Part shown: in pieces, positions 9,701-20,200 of the stretch | How the letters are laid out: each line of letters starts with the position of its first letter | Numbering within the stretch: position 1 is the first letter of the stretch | NCBI GenBank assembly: GCA_028583605.1 | Contig: CM053330.1 | Span: 33,946,097-34,010,096 of the forward strand | From: Dastarcus helophoroides | Taxonomy: Eukaryota; Arthropoda; Insecta; Coleoptera; Bothrideridae | Length of the DNA: 64,000 nucleotides | Direction of reading: 5' to 3' | Translations under genes and position numbers: made by a program | The notes under the pieces: model-generated | Databases searched by the model: none | What the model was told of the DNA's origin: nothing | What the model saw: only the letters and a program-made list of their open reading frames with translations

Positions 9701-12648
9701 CACGGGTATGCTGTTTTAATAATGTAGTAATTTTACCCTAGTTGTTTTTTTCCATTAATTGTCAATTGCATTTACTCATTTGTAAAATTAGATTAAATTT
9801 TAATTTTAATTTATTGGTACATAAATGAAAATTCTTATACAATCCCTTTATTTCGAAACTTGCGACTTATGAAATAACTTGTGATTAAATATTGTCATTT
9901 TCAGATCAAATTTTCTAATTTTTTTAAATTGTAGTCTATATTTTGATTAATATTGAAGAAATAGTTTTTTACCTTCATTTTGATCTCAATAAGTTTACCG
10001 TCAGTCGTTCAAAATAATCACGATTAATTTATACTTTTTAATTCGTGACAGATAACGCTTGTAACGTATGTTCAAAAATTATACACATTGAACAATTGCT
10101 TTCGAAGTAAATGTTAAAAAAATGTTTTATTGCTAAAAGAAAATAATAAATACAAAAACAAGAAGTTGAAATATTATTATGTTTATAATATAATTTTAGT
10201 TTATAGGGAATACATCAGGAAACCTTCACCAGGTCCATTTAAAGTGATACCAAGAGTAAACGCAAATGTAGCGATGCTCTACTTTCATCCATTCATAACA
10301 GCGCAGCAGGTAAATGTTCTTATATTTTTTTATTAATAAATCAGGAAAATCAATTTAAAATTGATATTATTTTACTAAACGTTAATTTTTATATTTAAAA
10401 TAATAATTATTAACATGAATATACGAGTAGTATAAACTTTCTTATCCCTTTTGTAGGGTTCCGTACATTAAAAGGAAAAAACGGAACTCTTATAATCTCA
10501 CTCTCGTGTCCGCCTGTCCGTTTGTTACAAAGAGATTTTGCTCGAAAACTATATGAAACACAGACATTTGAAATTTTCCACAGCGTTAGTTCTCGATGAC
10601 CCACGCAAATACCGCCAGCTAACGATTATAAAAAGAAAACATTTTATAATAAATTGGAGGGTTAATTTGGTCTCCGAAAAATCAAGTTTCAATTGATATA
10701 TCGTGTGATATATCTATCATTTGAAAGAACCACCTCTAAGAACACTAATGTAGCCACGCTTCACGGATTATAGAATAAGGATAGTGCACGATCTATATTG
10801 GCCATGTATAAAAATTTGGTTTCTTTTTTTTCTCTCTCTCTCTCTCTCTTCTCTCTTCACTCTTCTCTCTTCTCTCTTCTCTCTTCACTCTTCTCTCTAT
10901 TCTCTTCTCTCTTCTCTCTTCTCTCTTCTCTCTTCTCTCTTCTCTCTTCTCTCTTCTCTCTTCTCTCTTCTCTCTTCTCTCTTCTCTCTTCTCTCTTCTC
11001 TCTTCTCTCTTCTCTCTTCTCTCTTCTCTCTTCTCTCTTCTCTCTTCTCTCTTCTCTCTTCTCTCTTCTCTCTTCTCTCTTCTCTCTTCTCTCTTCTCTC
11101 TTCTCTCTTCTCTCTTCTCTCTTCTCTCTTCTCTCTTCTCTCTTCTCTCTTCTCTCTTCTCTCTTCTCTCTTCTCTCTTCTCTCTTCTTTCTTCTTTCTT
11201 CTCTCTTCTCTCTTCTCTCTTCTCTCTTCTCTCTTCTCTCTTTTCTCTTCTCTCTTCTCTCTTCTCTCTTCTCTCTTCTCTCATCTCTCTTCTCTCTTCT
11301 CTCTCACTCACTCCTGATATCACGAACGTACTACTACCTAATGTCTAGACGCTTTTTTGACACCGTTTTCAGCGGTCGTGTACTATTCTCCTTCTATAAT
11401 CCGTGCATTAACATAGGTAGCATATGATACTGTTGTAAAGCAATAAAGTTATAACGACATATTGTGTAGATATTTAATAAAACATAATACACAACGTTAC
11501 AACTAAAATAGTTTTTATATAATTTTCGGTCCAATCGTCTTAAAGATACAGCTCAAAATGAGTCAGAAATGATCTCCCCTCTATTCTTCTAGGTTTTCAA
11601 AGATAAAATTTAGATTTTAATAGGGTTAGTAGATATTGGGCCATAGAGTATTAAAAAACTGCCGATTTTTCCGATATGGTAATAGTTGTTACGAAAAAAA
11701 AAACATTTTATGGAAAAATAGGTGTTTACATTCCAAAGTTTTTTTACCCATACAGTATTTTTTTTTCAAATAAATAACTTGATTTAGCTAAATGATTGAT
11801 TGCAGGTCAAATTTGTTTTTTACATTATTTCATTTAAATGAATATTTTCATAGTTAGTACTAGTTCACGCAACGCAGTAACTACAGTAGGAATCTAATAT
11901 TTTAGCGCGATCCGAGGCGATCTCACACTCCGTTAATCATCAACTTATTGCGAATGAATGCTTTTCATTTGAGACATTATCAATGCAGCTATCAGTTCTA
12001 TAAATATTTGAATTGATTGCAGAAAAATGTGTATATATCTGAAAATAAGCACTTTTTTTACTTTCGAATTATAACACAAGAAAATTTGGATAAAATTTCG
12101 AACTTGTATATAACATTATTTACTTTTAATCAGGTACAAGCCTTATTAGCAGAGCCAGTGGAAGGAGTTGTTATACAAGGCTACGGCGCTGGAAACATTC
12201 CCTCAAATAATACCCAAATTGTTGAAATTTTGAAAGAAACAGCCAAAAGAAATGTCATATTTGTTGTTATAACGCAGTGTTTGGAAGGTGAAGCGGAATA
12301 TGCTTATGAGACAAGTAAGGTATGGATTTTTAAATCAATAGAATGCACGACACTATTATTTTTATAAAACAGGATCTTGCACTTTTGGGAGTTATATGTG
12401 GGGATAATATGACCCAAGAAGCAGCAATGACAAAATTGTGCTATGTTCTTTCTAAAGAAAACTTATCTTTTTCACAAAGGAAGGAGGTATGTTTTAACTA
12501 ATGATAATGCAATCCTAATTTAACTAATGATAATACATCCTCAAACATTTCGTTTTTGTATTTTTAGATGATGCAACGTAATCTACGAGGAGAGATAGAC
12601 AAACCAGAACAACCCTTAAACAAACCCTGCACTAAATGTTACAAATAA
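6717..12648 (+). CDS. Type I (cytosolic) L-asparaginase, tandem copy 2 (375 aa)
   Basis: Paralogue of the gene ending at 6423, same strand. Exons: 6717-6795, 8201-8312, 8373-8481, 8538-8663, 9495-9705, 10200-10309, 12134-12319, 12373-12486, 12568-12648. Exons 2-5, 7 and 8 have exactly the same lengths as in copy 1; exon 6 is one codon longer, exon 1 one codon shorter, and exon 9 adds nine codons. Catalytic motifs are intact: YTGGTIGM (T17), HGTDT (about T115/D116), RSDA, RGNRTTK and GYGAGN, so the enzyme is probably active. The two proteins are clearly diverged, so the duplication is not recent. Introns 1, 4 and 6 are greatly expanded by repeats: R1 copies, a transposon relic, and an inverted-repeat element with a heptamer array. 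The tail is lysine/cysteine-rich and unlike copy 1. Confidence 0.93.
6904..7040 (+). repeat. R1 repeat copy in asparaginase-2 intron 1
   Basis: A plus-strand R1 copy. Its hammerhead-like core (6936-6976) is the best preserved in the window. It is preceded by a short inverted fragment of the family (AAATACAAATCTTGTCCC) and followed by the conserved CTTGGTTTCAAGG block. Non-coding. Confidence 0.85.
7139..7330. repeat. Inverted pair of R1 repeat halves
   Basis: A minus-strand half (7139-7208) faces a plus-strand half (about 7229-7330). The head-to-head arrangement is the recurring form of this family and suggests a foldback element or paired terminal repeats. It lies in asparaginase-2 intron 1. 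Confidence 0.8.
7411..7551 (-). repeat. R1 repeat copy, minus strand
   Basis: Reading the minus strand it carries the full set of blocks: hairpin, GAAACGCGTTAGA, the TTTTTTAATCTTTCTTGG block, GGGGACAAG and the outer GATAACCAAGGACCAGGCC end. The hairpin's distal arm is mutated. Confidence 0.85.
8938..8964 (+). repeat. Partial duplicate of asparaginase-2 exon 5 acceptor region
   Basis: The sequence around 8938-8964 (TTCGCAGACAAACCAATTTT followed by AAGCAA) closely matches the true exon 5 border near 9488-9512 (TCGCAGAAACCAATTTTTG, then AAGCAA), with one inserted base and a few changes. Using this AG would run into TAA after four codons. It looks like a dead duplicate left by an insertion or local duplication about 550 bp upstream of the real exon. 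Confidence 0.55.
9041..9424 (+). mobile_element. Possible degenerate Tc1-like transposase fragment
   Basis: An open stretch inside asparaginase-2 intron 4. Around 9121-9250 its translation includes [16 protein letters not shown], a DEIP stretch and KEVIVWCEA, which loosely resemble the DES...RRR...VMVWG block of Tc1-like transposases. There is no clear start, terminal repeat or catalytic triad, so this is a weak assignment. It is not part of the asparaginase coding sequence. Confidence 0.3.
10440..10625 (+). repeat. Dispersed 'TAGGGTTCCGTAC' repeat
   Basis: Contains TAGGGTTCCGTACATTAAAA, then GGAAAAAACGGAACTCTTAT, then a CGTGTCCGCCTGTCCG stretch. From memory, a near-identical block is very common in lepidopteran genomes and occurs in other insects. 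Its presence here in an intron suggests a mobile, possibly horizontally spread repeat. It may be the outer part of the element that holds the adjacent heptamer array. Confidence 0.6.
10762..11405. mobile_element. Inverted-repeat element enclosing a pyrimidine heptamer array
   Basis: The arms CACGGATTATAGAATAAGGA (continuing to 10789) and its imperfect complement at 11378-11405 (TATTCTCCTTCTATAATCCG) face each other. They enclose the CTCTCTT array. The arrangement fits a non-autonomous inverted-repeat element that acquired or expanded a simple repeat. It lies in asparaginase-2 intron 6. Confidence 0.6.
10831..11310. repeat. (CTCTCTT)n heptanucleotide microsatellite, about 480 bp
   Basis: About 65 nearly perfect copies of CTCTCTT, with a few variant units such as CTTTCTT and CTCATCT. 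One strand is pure pyrimidine and the other pure purine. Seven is not a multiple of three, so all frames stay open for long stretches, giving artefactual Ser/Leu/Phe- and Glu/Arg-rich reading frames that are not genes. Confidence 0.97.
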
Positions 12649-12892
12649 ATAAATCCGAGAAAATACAATGACTGGGACTAATAATATCGAATTTGTTTTT
12701 TCTTCATCAACGGGAAAGGTTTTACTCTTGATGTTTATAATTTTTGTCAGCGATATCTTCGAAGGGAACATAATCTTACATAAAAAATTTTTAGGGAATC
12801 TTATATCTTGTATATATCTTCTATAGCCACTAATTCCACCAAAACTACTAAGTCTATAATTAATTAATTAATATCTGTTTACAAGACATTGA

Positions 12893-12895
<3 letters not shown>

Positions 12896-12938
<43 letters not shown>
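12896..12938. repeat. (TA)n dinucleotide repeat
   Basis: About 21 uninterrupted TA units downstream of the second asparaginase gene. Confidence 0.97.
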
Positions 12939-12941
<3 letters not shown>

Positions 12942-13187
12942 GACGTTTTCACTAGTTTTTATTGATTTGTTTAAGATCATAAACTGCAAAAAGATTTCAT
13001 CTTCTATTTTAAATAATACTGACAGTATTTCCCCAAAAAATTGCATTATTAATATTTACCTAGTGATTCATGACCGTCACACATTTACTTTACAATAATT
13101 TGGGTACGTATACCATCATGAATGCATGAAATGCTTTTTATTTGATGAAATCATAAGGGGATTAGAAATATTATTTTTCGAAAAATG

Positions 13188-13330
13188 AAACTGAAACTAA
13201 GAAAGATTAAAAATCGCAACAATAGTTGCACTAACGCCAAGCTACCATCTTCATAGAGATACTAGTATCTCTAAACGAGATTTGTATATCAATTTTTGAA
13301 GATAATCAAGGACCAGTCCGTGCTGGTCGA
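13188..13330. repeat. Collapsed inverted R1 repeat
   Basis: A minus-oriented half (GAAACTAAGAAAGATTAAAA, then TTGCACTAACGCCAAGCT) joins a plus-oriented end (ACGAGATTTGTATATCAATT, then GATAATCAAGGACCAGTCC) across GATACTAGTATC. The central hammerhead-like blocks are deleted on both sides. Confidence 0.8.
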
Positions 13331-13821
13331 GCGTGTGCCCTTCAGAAATATATGGACAATCTTTTTTCATTAGGTATTCTAATTTTTTATTTAAAAGGGA
13401 TTACGTTTTCAGTGGCCATTCAAGTCAATAAAAACATTTAACCACATCTTAAGAAAACTCAAGAAATTAAAAACAAATTGTATTATTGATCACAAAATAA
13501 CAACTGCTTAATTAGGAACTAAATTTATCACAAATATTGAACAGAAACACAATTATTATTATTCCAGTCATTTTAGATTTAAAAATATCCTAATTGTGAA
13601 AAAATTCTCAGTGAGAATACTCCTTCGTTTAGTGTTACATAATTTTCTGGTGCTCATCGATATTGTTCCGGTGTTGCGAAATATTAGATCAAAGATCACG
13701 TAAAACTGCTGATTAGTACTACTTACTATTGACTGAGTTTTGCTAATAATATTTATTAATTGAAAAATACCGACTATGATTTTTTGTCATATAATTAATA
13801 TTAAGATGGTCTTACATTTAA

Positions 13822-13869
13822 AGATGGAAAGTGATTTTGTAGCTAAGGCTACAAAATCACTTTCCATCT
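13822..13869. repeat. Perfect hairpin: 22-bp arms, 4-nt loop
   Basis: The arm at 13822-13843 (AGATGGAAAGTGATTTTGTA then GC) is perfectly complementary to 13848-13869 around a TAAG loop. Imperfect pairing continues outward to about 13807 and 13885 (GGTCT...AGACC). No coding function. It could be a hairpin RNA, a young foldback insertion or a palindromic scar. Confidence 0.9.
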
Positions 13870-14289
13870 ATTTAAGAATAGACCTTGGTAAACTATCTTT
13901 TGAGATTTGTTTGAACTAAATAGGACAAAAAATAAAAAAGAATCATAAAAAAAGAAATAAGTGGCAAAATTATAAATTTCTGACCTAAAATGATGCTATT
14001 CAATACCGACTTTCGTCGCTCTATATCATGAAAAATAAGGAAATAAATGTTTGATACATAATTTATTTTGCTCCCATTTTAGTAACAACCCGCATTTAGC
14101 TCCGGGTCATAGGAAAGGAGATTTTTACGAGACCCATTTTTGTGATGACCTTTGACCTTGAATCTAGAACAATGTCATCACGATATCAATAGGAACTTTT
14201 TACACAAACTGTACGATAACACCTAAATGAAGATGTTTCTGAAAAATAGTTCTAAATAATAGATTGAATGTTATTTATAATTATAACTG

Positions 14290-17200
14290 CTATTCTTTTT
14301 TGAAGCCGTTATTTATAAGATTTTTTGAAATATCTATAATAACTTGGGATATTTCGCAGTTAACTTCTTTATTACTTCGCTCGCATCCACTACTTAAATT
14401 TTTCATCAAAACGTCGATCATGGGATGATCTTTAAAAGCCATTTGGAATAATGCATTATTGACCATTGCTTTAAAAATGTTTTCTTCGGTGCTACCACCC
14501 TTTTTATCTTGTGATTCTAATGTCTGAAATATTTTGCAAAACACTTCAGGCAAGCATGTTTTTATTTCTTCAATATCCTTTGGACTTAATCGATCGAAAA
14601 TTCCACCAGTCCACCACCAATACTGTTGACTATCATATCTTTTAAAACCTACAAATAAAATAAATAATCACTATGCTAAGGATTGCGAAATAAATTTAAT
14701 GTTTAACAATATTTGCCGGATGCACTGTTCGCATTTTTTTATTAAATAAAAACAAAATACAATTTTACACGGGCAATAGTGAGCTTTGCTCACATTGTAA
14801 TTATCATGTGACAGAACCTGAGATGTCAAATTAATGTAGATTTTCCTTTTAAAATTCTCTGTGAAGATTGGGGAAATTTTACGTAAAATCATGAAATAAT
14901 GGCCGATCAATTATATTTGTTAGAAATTCTGATTGAATCCATTTTTTTTGAAACTTCACCGGTTCCACAGCGGAAACAAATTTATATTGAGGCCAACGTT
15001 AAAGATATAGCAATTCTAGAAATACGGTCAGATGCTACCCCAACCGGAGGCGAAGGTAAGTTGCTAAAGATCAGTTCTTTATTGATTTTGTCAATTCTTT
15101 GTGTAGTAGATAGACCAATATTTACTGATTATGACTATAACGATACAGTACAATTTCTTTTAACTACAACCCCTTAGACGGGAATTGCATCCTTTTAAAT
15201 ATTTTAAGAGGAAAGGGGTGTGTGCGAATGTACATCATTAGTAAGCTGCTTTGATTCTTCTTAGAACCTTGAATGACTTTGTATTTGTTAAACTTTTCAA
15301 GGTATTAGTAGGTTTGAAGCAAGCGAACTGGTTTTATCATTTACTCCACAATAAAACAGAATTTACTTGAACCATAAATAATTCGAATTTATTAAGAAGT
15401 TTACCTGTTTTATAGTTTTGCAACTTTCGTCATTAATTTATTTGAAAAATAACAATCTCGCTAGGGAATCTTTTTGTAGTAGCCTAAGACTTTCTGAATC
15501 TGAAGTGAAGAGAATTTTCTAAAGATCGAAATTTTTCAACGATAAACTATAAAAGTTATAGTAGCTGGTAGTAATGTTTTCATTTTTTTAATAAATACTT
15601 TTCTGCGGTAATTTAAAGAAGAAGAATTACAAAATAGCCACTTAAAATAATTATATTTTACTTACCAGTGGAGAAAACAAATAATCTAAAAAAAGTATGT
15701 TTTATTTTAGAGTAACAGTGTAATAAAAGTTGGCATATGATTCAAGATATACCATTTAATATATCTTTAAAAAATTAACCAAAATTAAAAAGTCAGCCAT
15801 GTTTGTTAAGAGAATCGAATGTAATTTCTAAGGATGTTCAAAATTGATCACTTTTTTATTTAAAATACATAAAGGCCTACAACCAACGCAATGGGTTGCA
15901 TTTTTGTGAAAAAAAGGATTTCAACATAATGCTAAGTTCTGTTACGTTTTCGTTGGTCCATAACATTACTACACTCGTTTTTCAAGAAGCTCAAAAGTGA
16001 CCACAAAGAGTTGAGAACCGCTTATTAGTATCAGTTTTACTCTGATAATCGAATTATTTTACTTTACCTCATCGTCGACGAATCATATTGAAGCTCGGTT
16101 TAGCTAAACCAACGCTTAAGCTGAACTTGTAAAAACGGCCTTATATTTTCATTCTCCAATAGAAAGTTGTAATGGAAAACTGATCCAAATAAAATATTCG
16201 TATTAGTAAACTAAGATTTGGCTAAGAAATTCGGTAGTAATAAAATCCTCTTTCTCGAATTTGTGGATCCGCCGCCGAGCGTATAGATTTGATTTCCTGT
16301 TCACCCAGTGCGATTTAAATTGCAAAACATTGAATAAGAATTTATCTTTCAAAAATATAGGGATATTTTTGTAACTTAATAACCTTTATAGGTTCGAGCA
16401 GAAGTACAACTATGGAATTCAATGCGGGCAAATCCTATTTATTTGCCGCAAGTCCCAATAAACTTTTGGATAATTTAGGTAGATATTCGATGGAAATCGC
16501 TCTATATAAACGTGGCGATACTGCTCCGGTTGGTATGTGCAATTCGTCTTGGGATATATCATTTTTGGATATGATTAAGGAATCCATGAAAAGTGCTGGA
16601 TACATAACACCAGTCAGCATTGCTGATACATTTCCAATGATACCACCAGGTAGTTCTGATCCTATAGCAAATGTGAATGCTTATATAAGACTCTCGTGTT
16701 TTGGTACTAACATTCAGACTCAATTTCAAGTTAATTCTGAATCGAAAGATGGCGGTCCAGCTGAGACCGAATATTTATTTAAAACTGCCAATGCTGCTAC
16801 CACATTTTCTTGTAAAAAGTAAGTAAATTACTCGATTTAATAGTTGATTATCAAAACTTCTTAAACAATCAAATTTGTACTAAAATAAATCGACTAAAAT
16901 AGGTCATAAATTATAAACTGTTACACTTGTTAATTTATTAAAGTGTTTTTTTTGTTAGTTAATCTGCAAGTGCTGTAGTAATATACTATGCGACTCTTAA
17001 TGTTTACCCTACTGTAAAATGTGCTTGTACATCTAACTATAACATAGGATTTTAGTATTATCTCGCTCTTTTGAATTGAAATTTAATTTTTGTTAGATAT
17101 GGTGTAGGAACGTCCGGAGAGATTTTACCAATTGCCCCATTATTCGGCGCTGCGACGATAAAATCGGGCGGAGGGGGTGGGGGAGGAATCAAAGCATTTT

Positions 17201-20200
17201 CGGAAGGAGGCGCGGCCGCCGGTCCGGATCAAATTCAATCCGTTATGGCGCTTTTCGACAACTTTACACTGTCCGCCAAAGAAAGCATGCTGCCATTCGA
17301 ATTCCAATTTCCCGAACATTTCACTAAAGAGGAAAAAGAGAGGTTCTCAATGATGACAATGTCAATACTGTCGATGCAACAAAGACCCCAAGAAAACAAA
17401 TTTATGGACTTCCTGGCGGGAATAAAATGGGGCGATAAGGTGGAAGGAGATGAAGATGAGGGCGAATTGTCTTCGATGGGTAGATTTTTAAAAGCACCAT
17501 CGGATATGACACCTGCTGCTACCGCCGCCCATGGTGCTCCTGCTGCTATCGTATTGACCCCCAAAGAACGAGAAAAGATTCTGCAGGATACGATAAGTAG
17601 GGGCGCACCTATAACGGAAGAAGTTATTAATCAGTTGCTCTGTGGACGTAAAGATTGTCCCGCTGCGAGGAAATTTAGAGAATACGGCCTTGGCCCGTTA
17701 GCACCAACTGGGGCCGGTCGAGGAATGGCTGGCGGAGAAGTTAAGAATATTTGTCCTTACGGCATGAGTCAAACTTACGGCACTTTTGATTTATACGGGC
17801 CATATGGAGCTTACATGGAACCCCAAAAGCCCGAGCAACCTTATGTAGGGAAAACCGTTATGGACGAATTATGGAGACGCCCCGAACCGCCTACTATGAA
17901 AAATTGTTGCGCTGTATGCAACAGCAGAAAATCGGCGCCAGCAAATCGAAAACAGCGAAAATGTCCGGACAGCAGTTGCCCACTAAGGTTGAGAGGAGGT
18001 GGTGTTATTACAAGTGATATAATGCGACCCGAGACCTCGTGTAAGAAGAGGCATTCCAGGATAGTGGATGTGGAACAACTTACAGCGAGAGCGCAAAAAT
18101 TTGACATTGAAGCGAATTCTTCCGATTATAGATCTGTAAAGTCCAAGTCCAAAAAAAAATCCAAAAGAGAAAAGCAAAGGATATACTCGCCTTATTTAAA
18201 TGAATATAAGAGAAGTCGATATTATTCTAAAGGAATTAATCGTATTACGTCACTTTATCATATGGGAAAATATGCGCATAACAAAAAGAAGAAAGTTTCA
18301 AAAGAAAAGAAAAAACACGATATTTATCTTCATGACCTACAACTTTACCAAGATGGTGAAGCTCAAAGATTGGCTCTTGTAAATAAATTAAAGGAGCACT
18401 TTGACGAGTTTCATAGTAAATCGTGTTGTCCCGGGTGTCAAAGAAAAGTAGAACAGAAAAACTCAAAAAATTCTACAGGAGTTTACGTTCACGACTCCCC
18501 TCAATCGAGAGTTACGGAAAAATATGATCCGCATAGAGAAGAACATTTAAGATGCAAATCCAACTATAAAAATTTAATCAATAAAGCCATAAATTTAAGA
18601 AAGTTTCTTAGGACAAGCAGATCTACAATCTCGGAATCGGACGAAAATAATAAAAGCGAAGATGCCGTTTCTGTCACAGGAGTTAACTCAAAAATTCCGC
18701 TGAGATTAAGAGGCGGACAACCGACCGGAGAGGGTTTTAAATCTCCCTTTTTAGAATGTAAAGAAATTATAGATCAATTCGACAAAATCTTGGGAGAATA
18801 TAAAAGGGCCTTGGGGCCTTGCGGTCAACCTACTTGTCCTTATGCTGGAAACGTCGCTGCGGAAAATTGTAAAGCAAAATGTCCAATGCAGCTCCTTTGC
18901 CGAGCAGAAGTAGATAATACCTTCAATACTCCGCCTCCTCCTTCCACCTATAACGCGTGCGGCTCCCCATCCTGCCCGTACAAGCAATATAAAACCGGTT
19001 TGACCTCAGATGATGCCGAATTAGAAGCCCAATTTCTGCCTCCAGCTATAGCGGAAAATTGTGGACATCCTAGATGTCCCTATCAGTCGGAAGTCGCTCC
19101 TCTTCCTCCTATACATTGGGATTGTCCCGATCCTTTGCCGTCCGGTCCATGCAAAAATCCTCAATGTCCATTTTTACCAAAAGAACTTAAAACCCTCGCT
19201 GACTTGACAAGAAACAAAGCATCTTGTGGAAGTCCCCATTGTCCGTACGTGATGCCTGCCGCTTGCGAAAGTGAAAAATGCCCTTTTAAACCTCAAGCTT
19301 GCCCCATCGAAGGCCACAGATGTGACAATCCCGCCTGTCCTTTCGCCAAGGATGATCGTTACTGCGACAATCCCGATTGTCCGATGAATAAACGGGATAG
19401 CAATGAAGATTATTGTGCCAATCCCGATTGTCCGGCAGCTCAAGAGGCCAAAAAGCAAACTTGCAGTAGAAAATCTTGTCCTTTTCTCGAACCGTCCGAA
19501 GAATGTCCTTGCGAAGCCAGCACTGCGGGAACAACAGAATCGGACATATGCGATCCGAGAACGTGCCCGTTACTAAAGCCTCCGGTAATTCAACCTTGCG
19601 ATGACCCGAATTGCCCATTTAACATCGGATGGAGTAGCAAGACGGATCAATCTGAAACGCGTGCCAGCGCTCATCCCCTATCGTCGGGACCACCACCGCC
19701 GCCGCCACCCAAAGCCTCTGTAGCTGGAGCTGTTGTTACCGCTGGCGGCGGCGACGCCAAAAAACAAGAAAAACCAATACAGGTATGATGTGATTATTTA
19801 AATTATTACTAAGTTGCTTGTACTTACTATTATCCGAAAAAAAGCAAATCAAATCACCACGCTTTGTCACAGATATCGGGAGGCAATGGATCTAAATCAA
19901 TAAAAATTTGTGTTGTGTGATGTACTTTATTTCAAAAACATATTTTTTACGCAAGATCAATTATTTTGCAAAAATCGTCGGCATAACTTAACTTTTTGTG
20001 ATGTAATTACAACGCATAACAGAAATGTTTATTAACGTAGATCCAGCTTTAGGGTTTGCAATCCAATAATGTATGATTTTGGGACATCTTGTATATCTTT
20101 CAATTGTTGCTCCATATTATACATAAGAATGTGGAGCATGAACAGCTGGTTTTGGGCTCAGCATAGGTGCTAGTACTAGAAATATGTATTTAAAATAACA

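Larger units (their letters stand above)
12649..14289. other. Intergenic region downstream of the asparaginase pair
   Basis: No gene supported. It holds a (TA)n tract, a collapsed R1 copy (13188-13330), a perfect 22-bp-arm hairpin (13822-13869) and otherwise plain AT-rich DNA. The 3' end of the minus-strand gene stopping at 14290 should have its UTR here. Confidence 0.6.

Noticed and set aside
10784..11427. Long open frames of Ser/Leu/Phe or Glu/Arg repeats on both strands
   Set aside because: They follow mechanically from the 7-bp CTCTCTT array, which lacks stops in all frames; no splice or domain support.
17235..19618. Minus-strand frames of 64-110 codons
   Set aside because: Shadows of the large Cys-Pro repeat exon; no independent signal.
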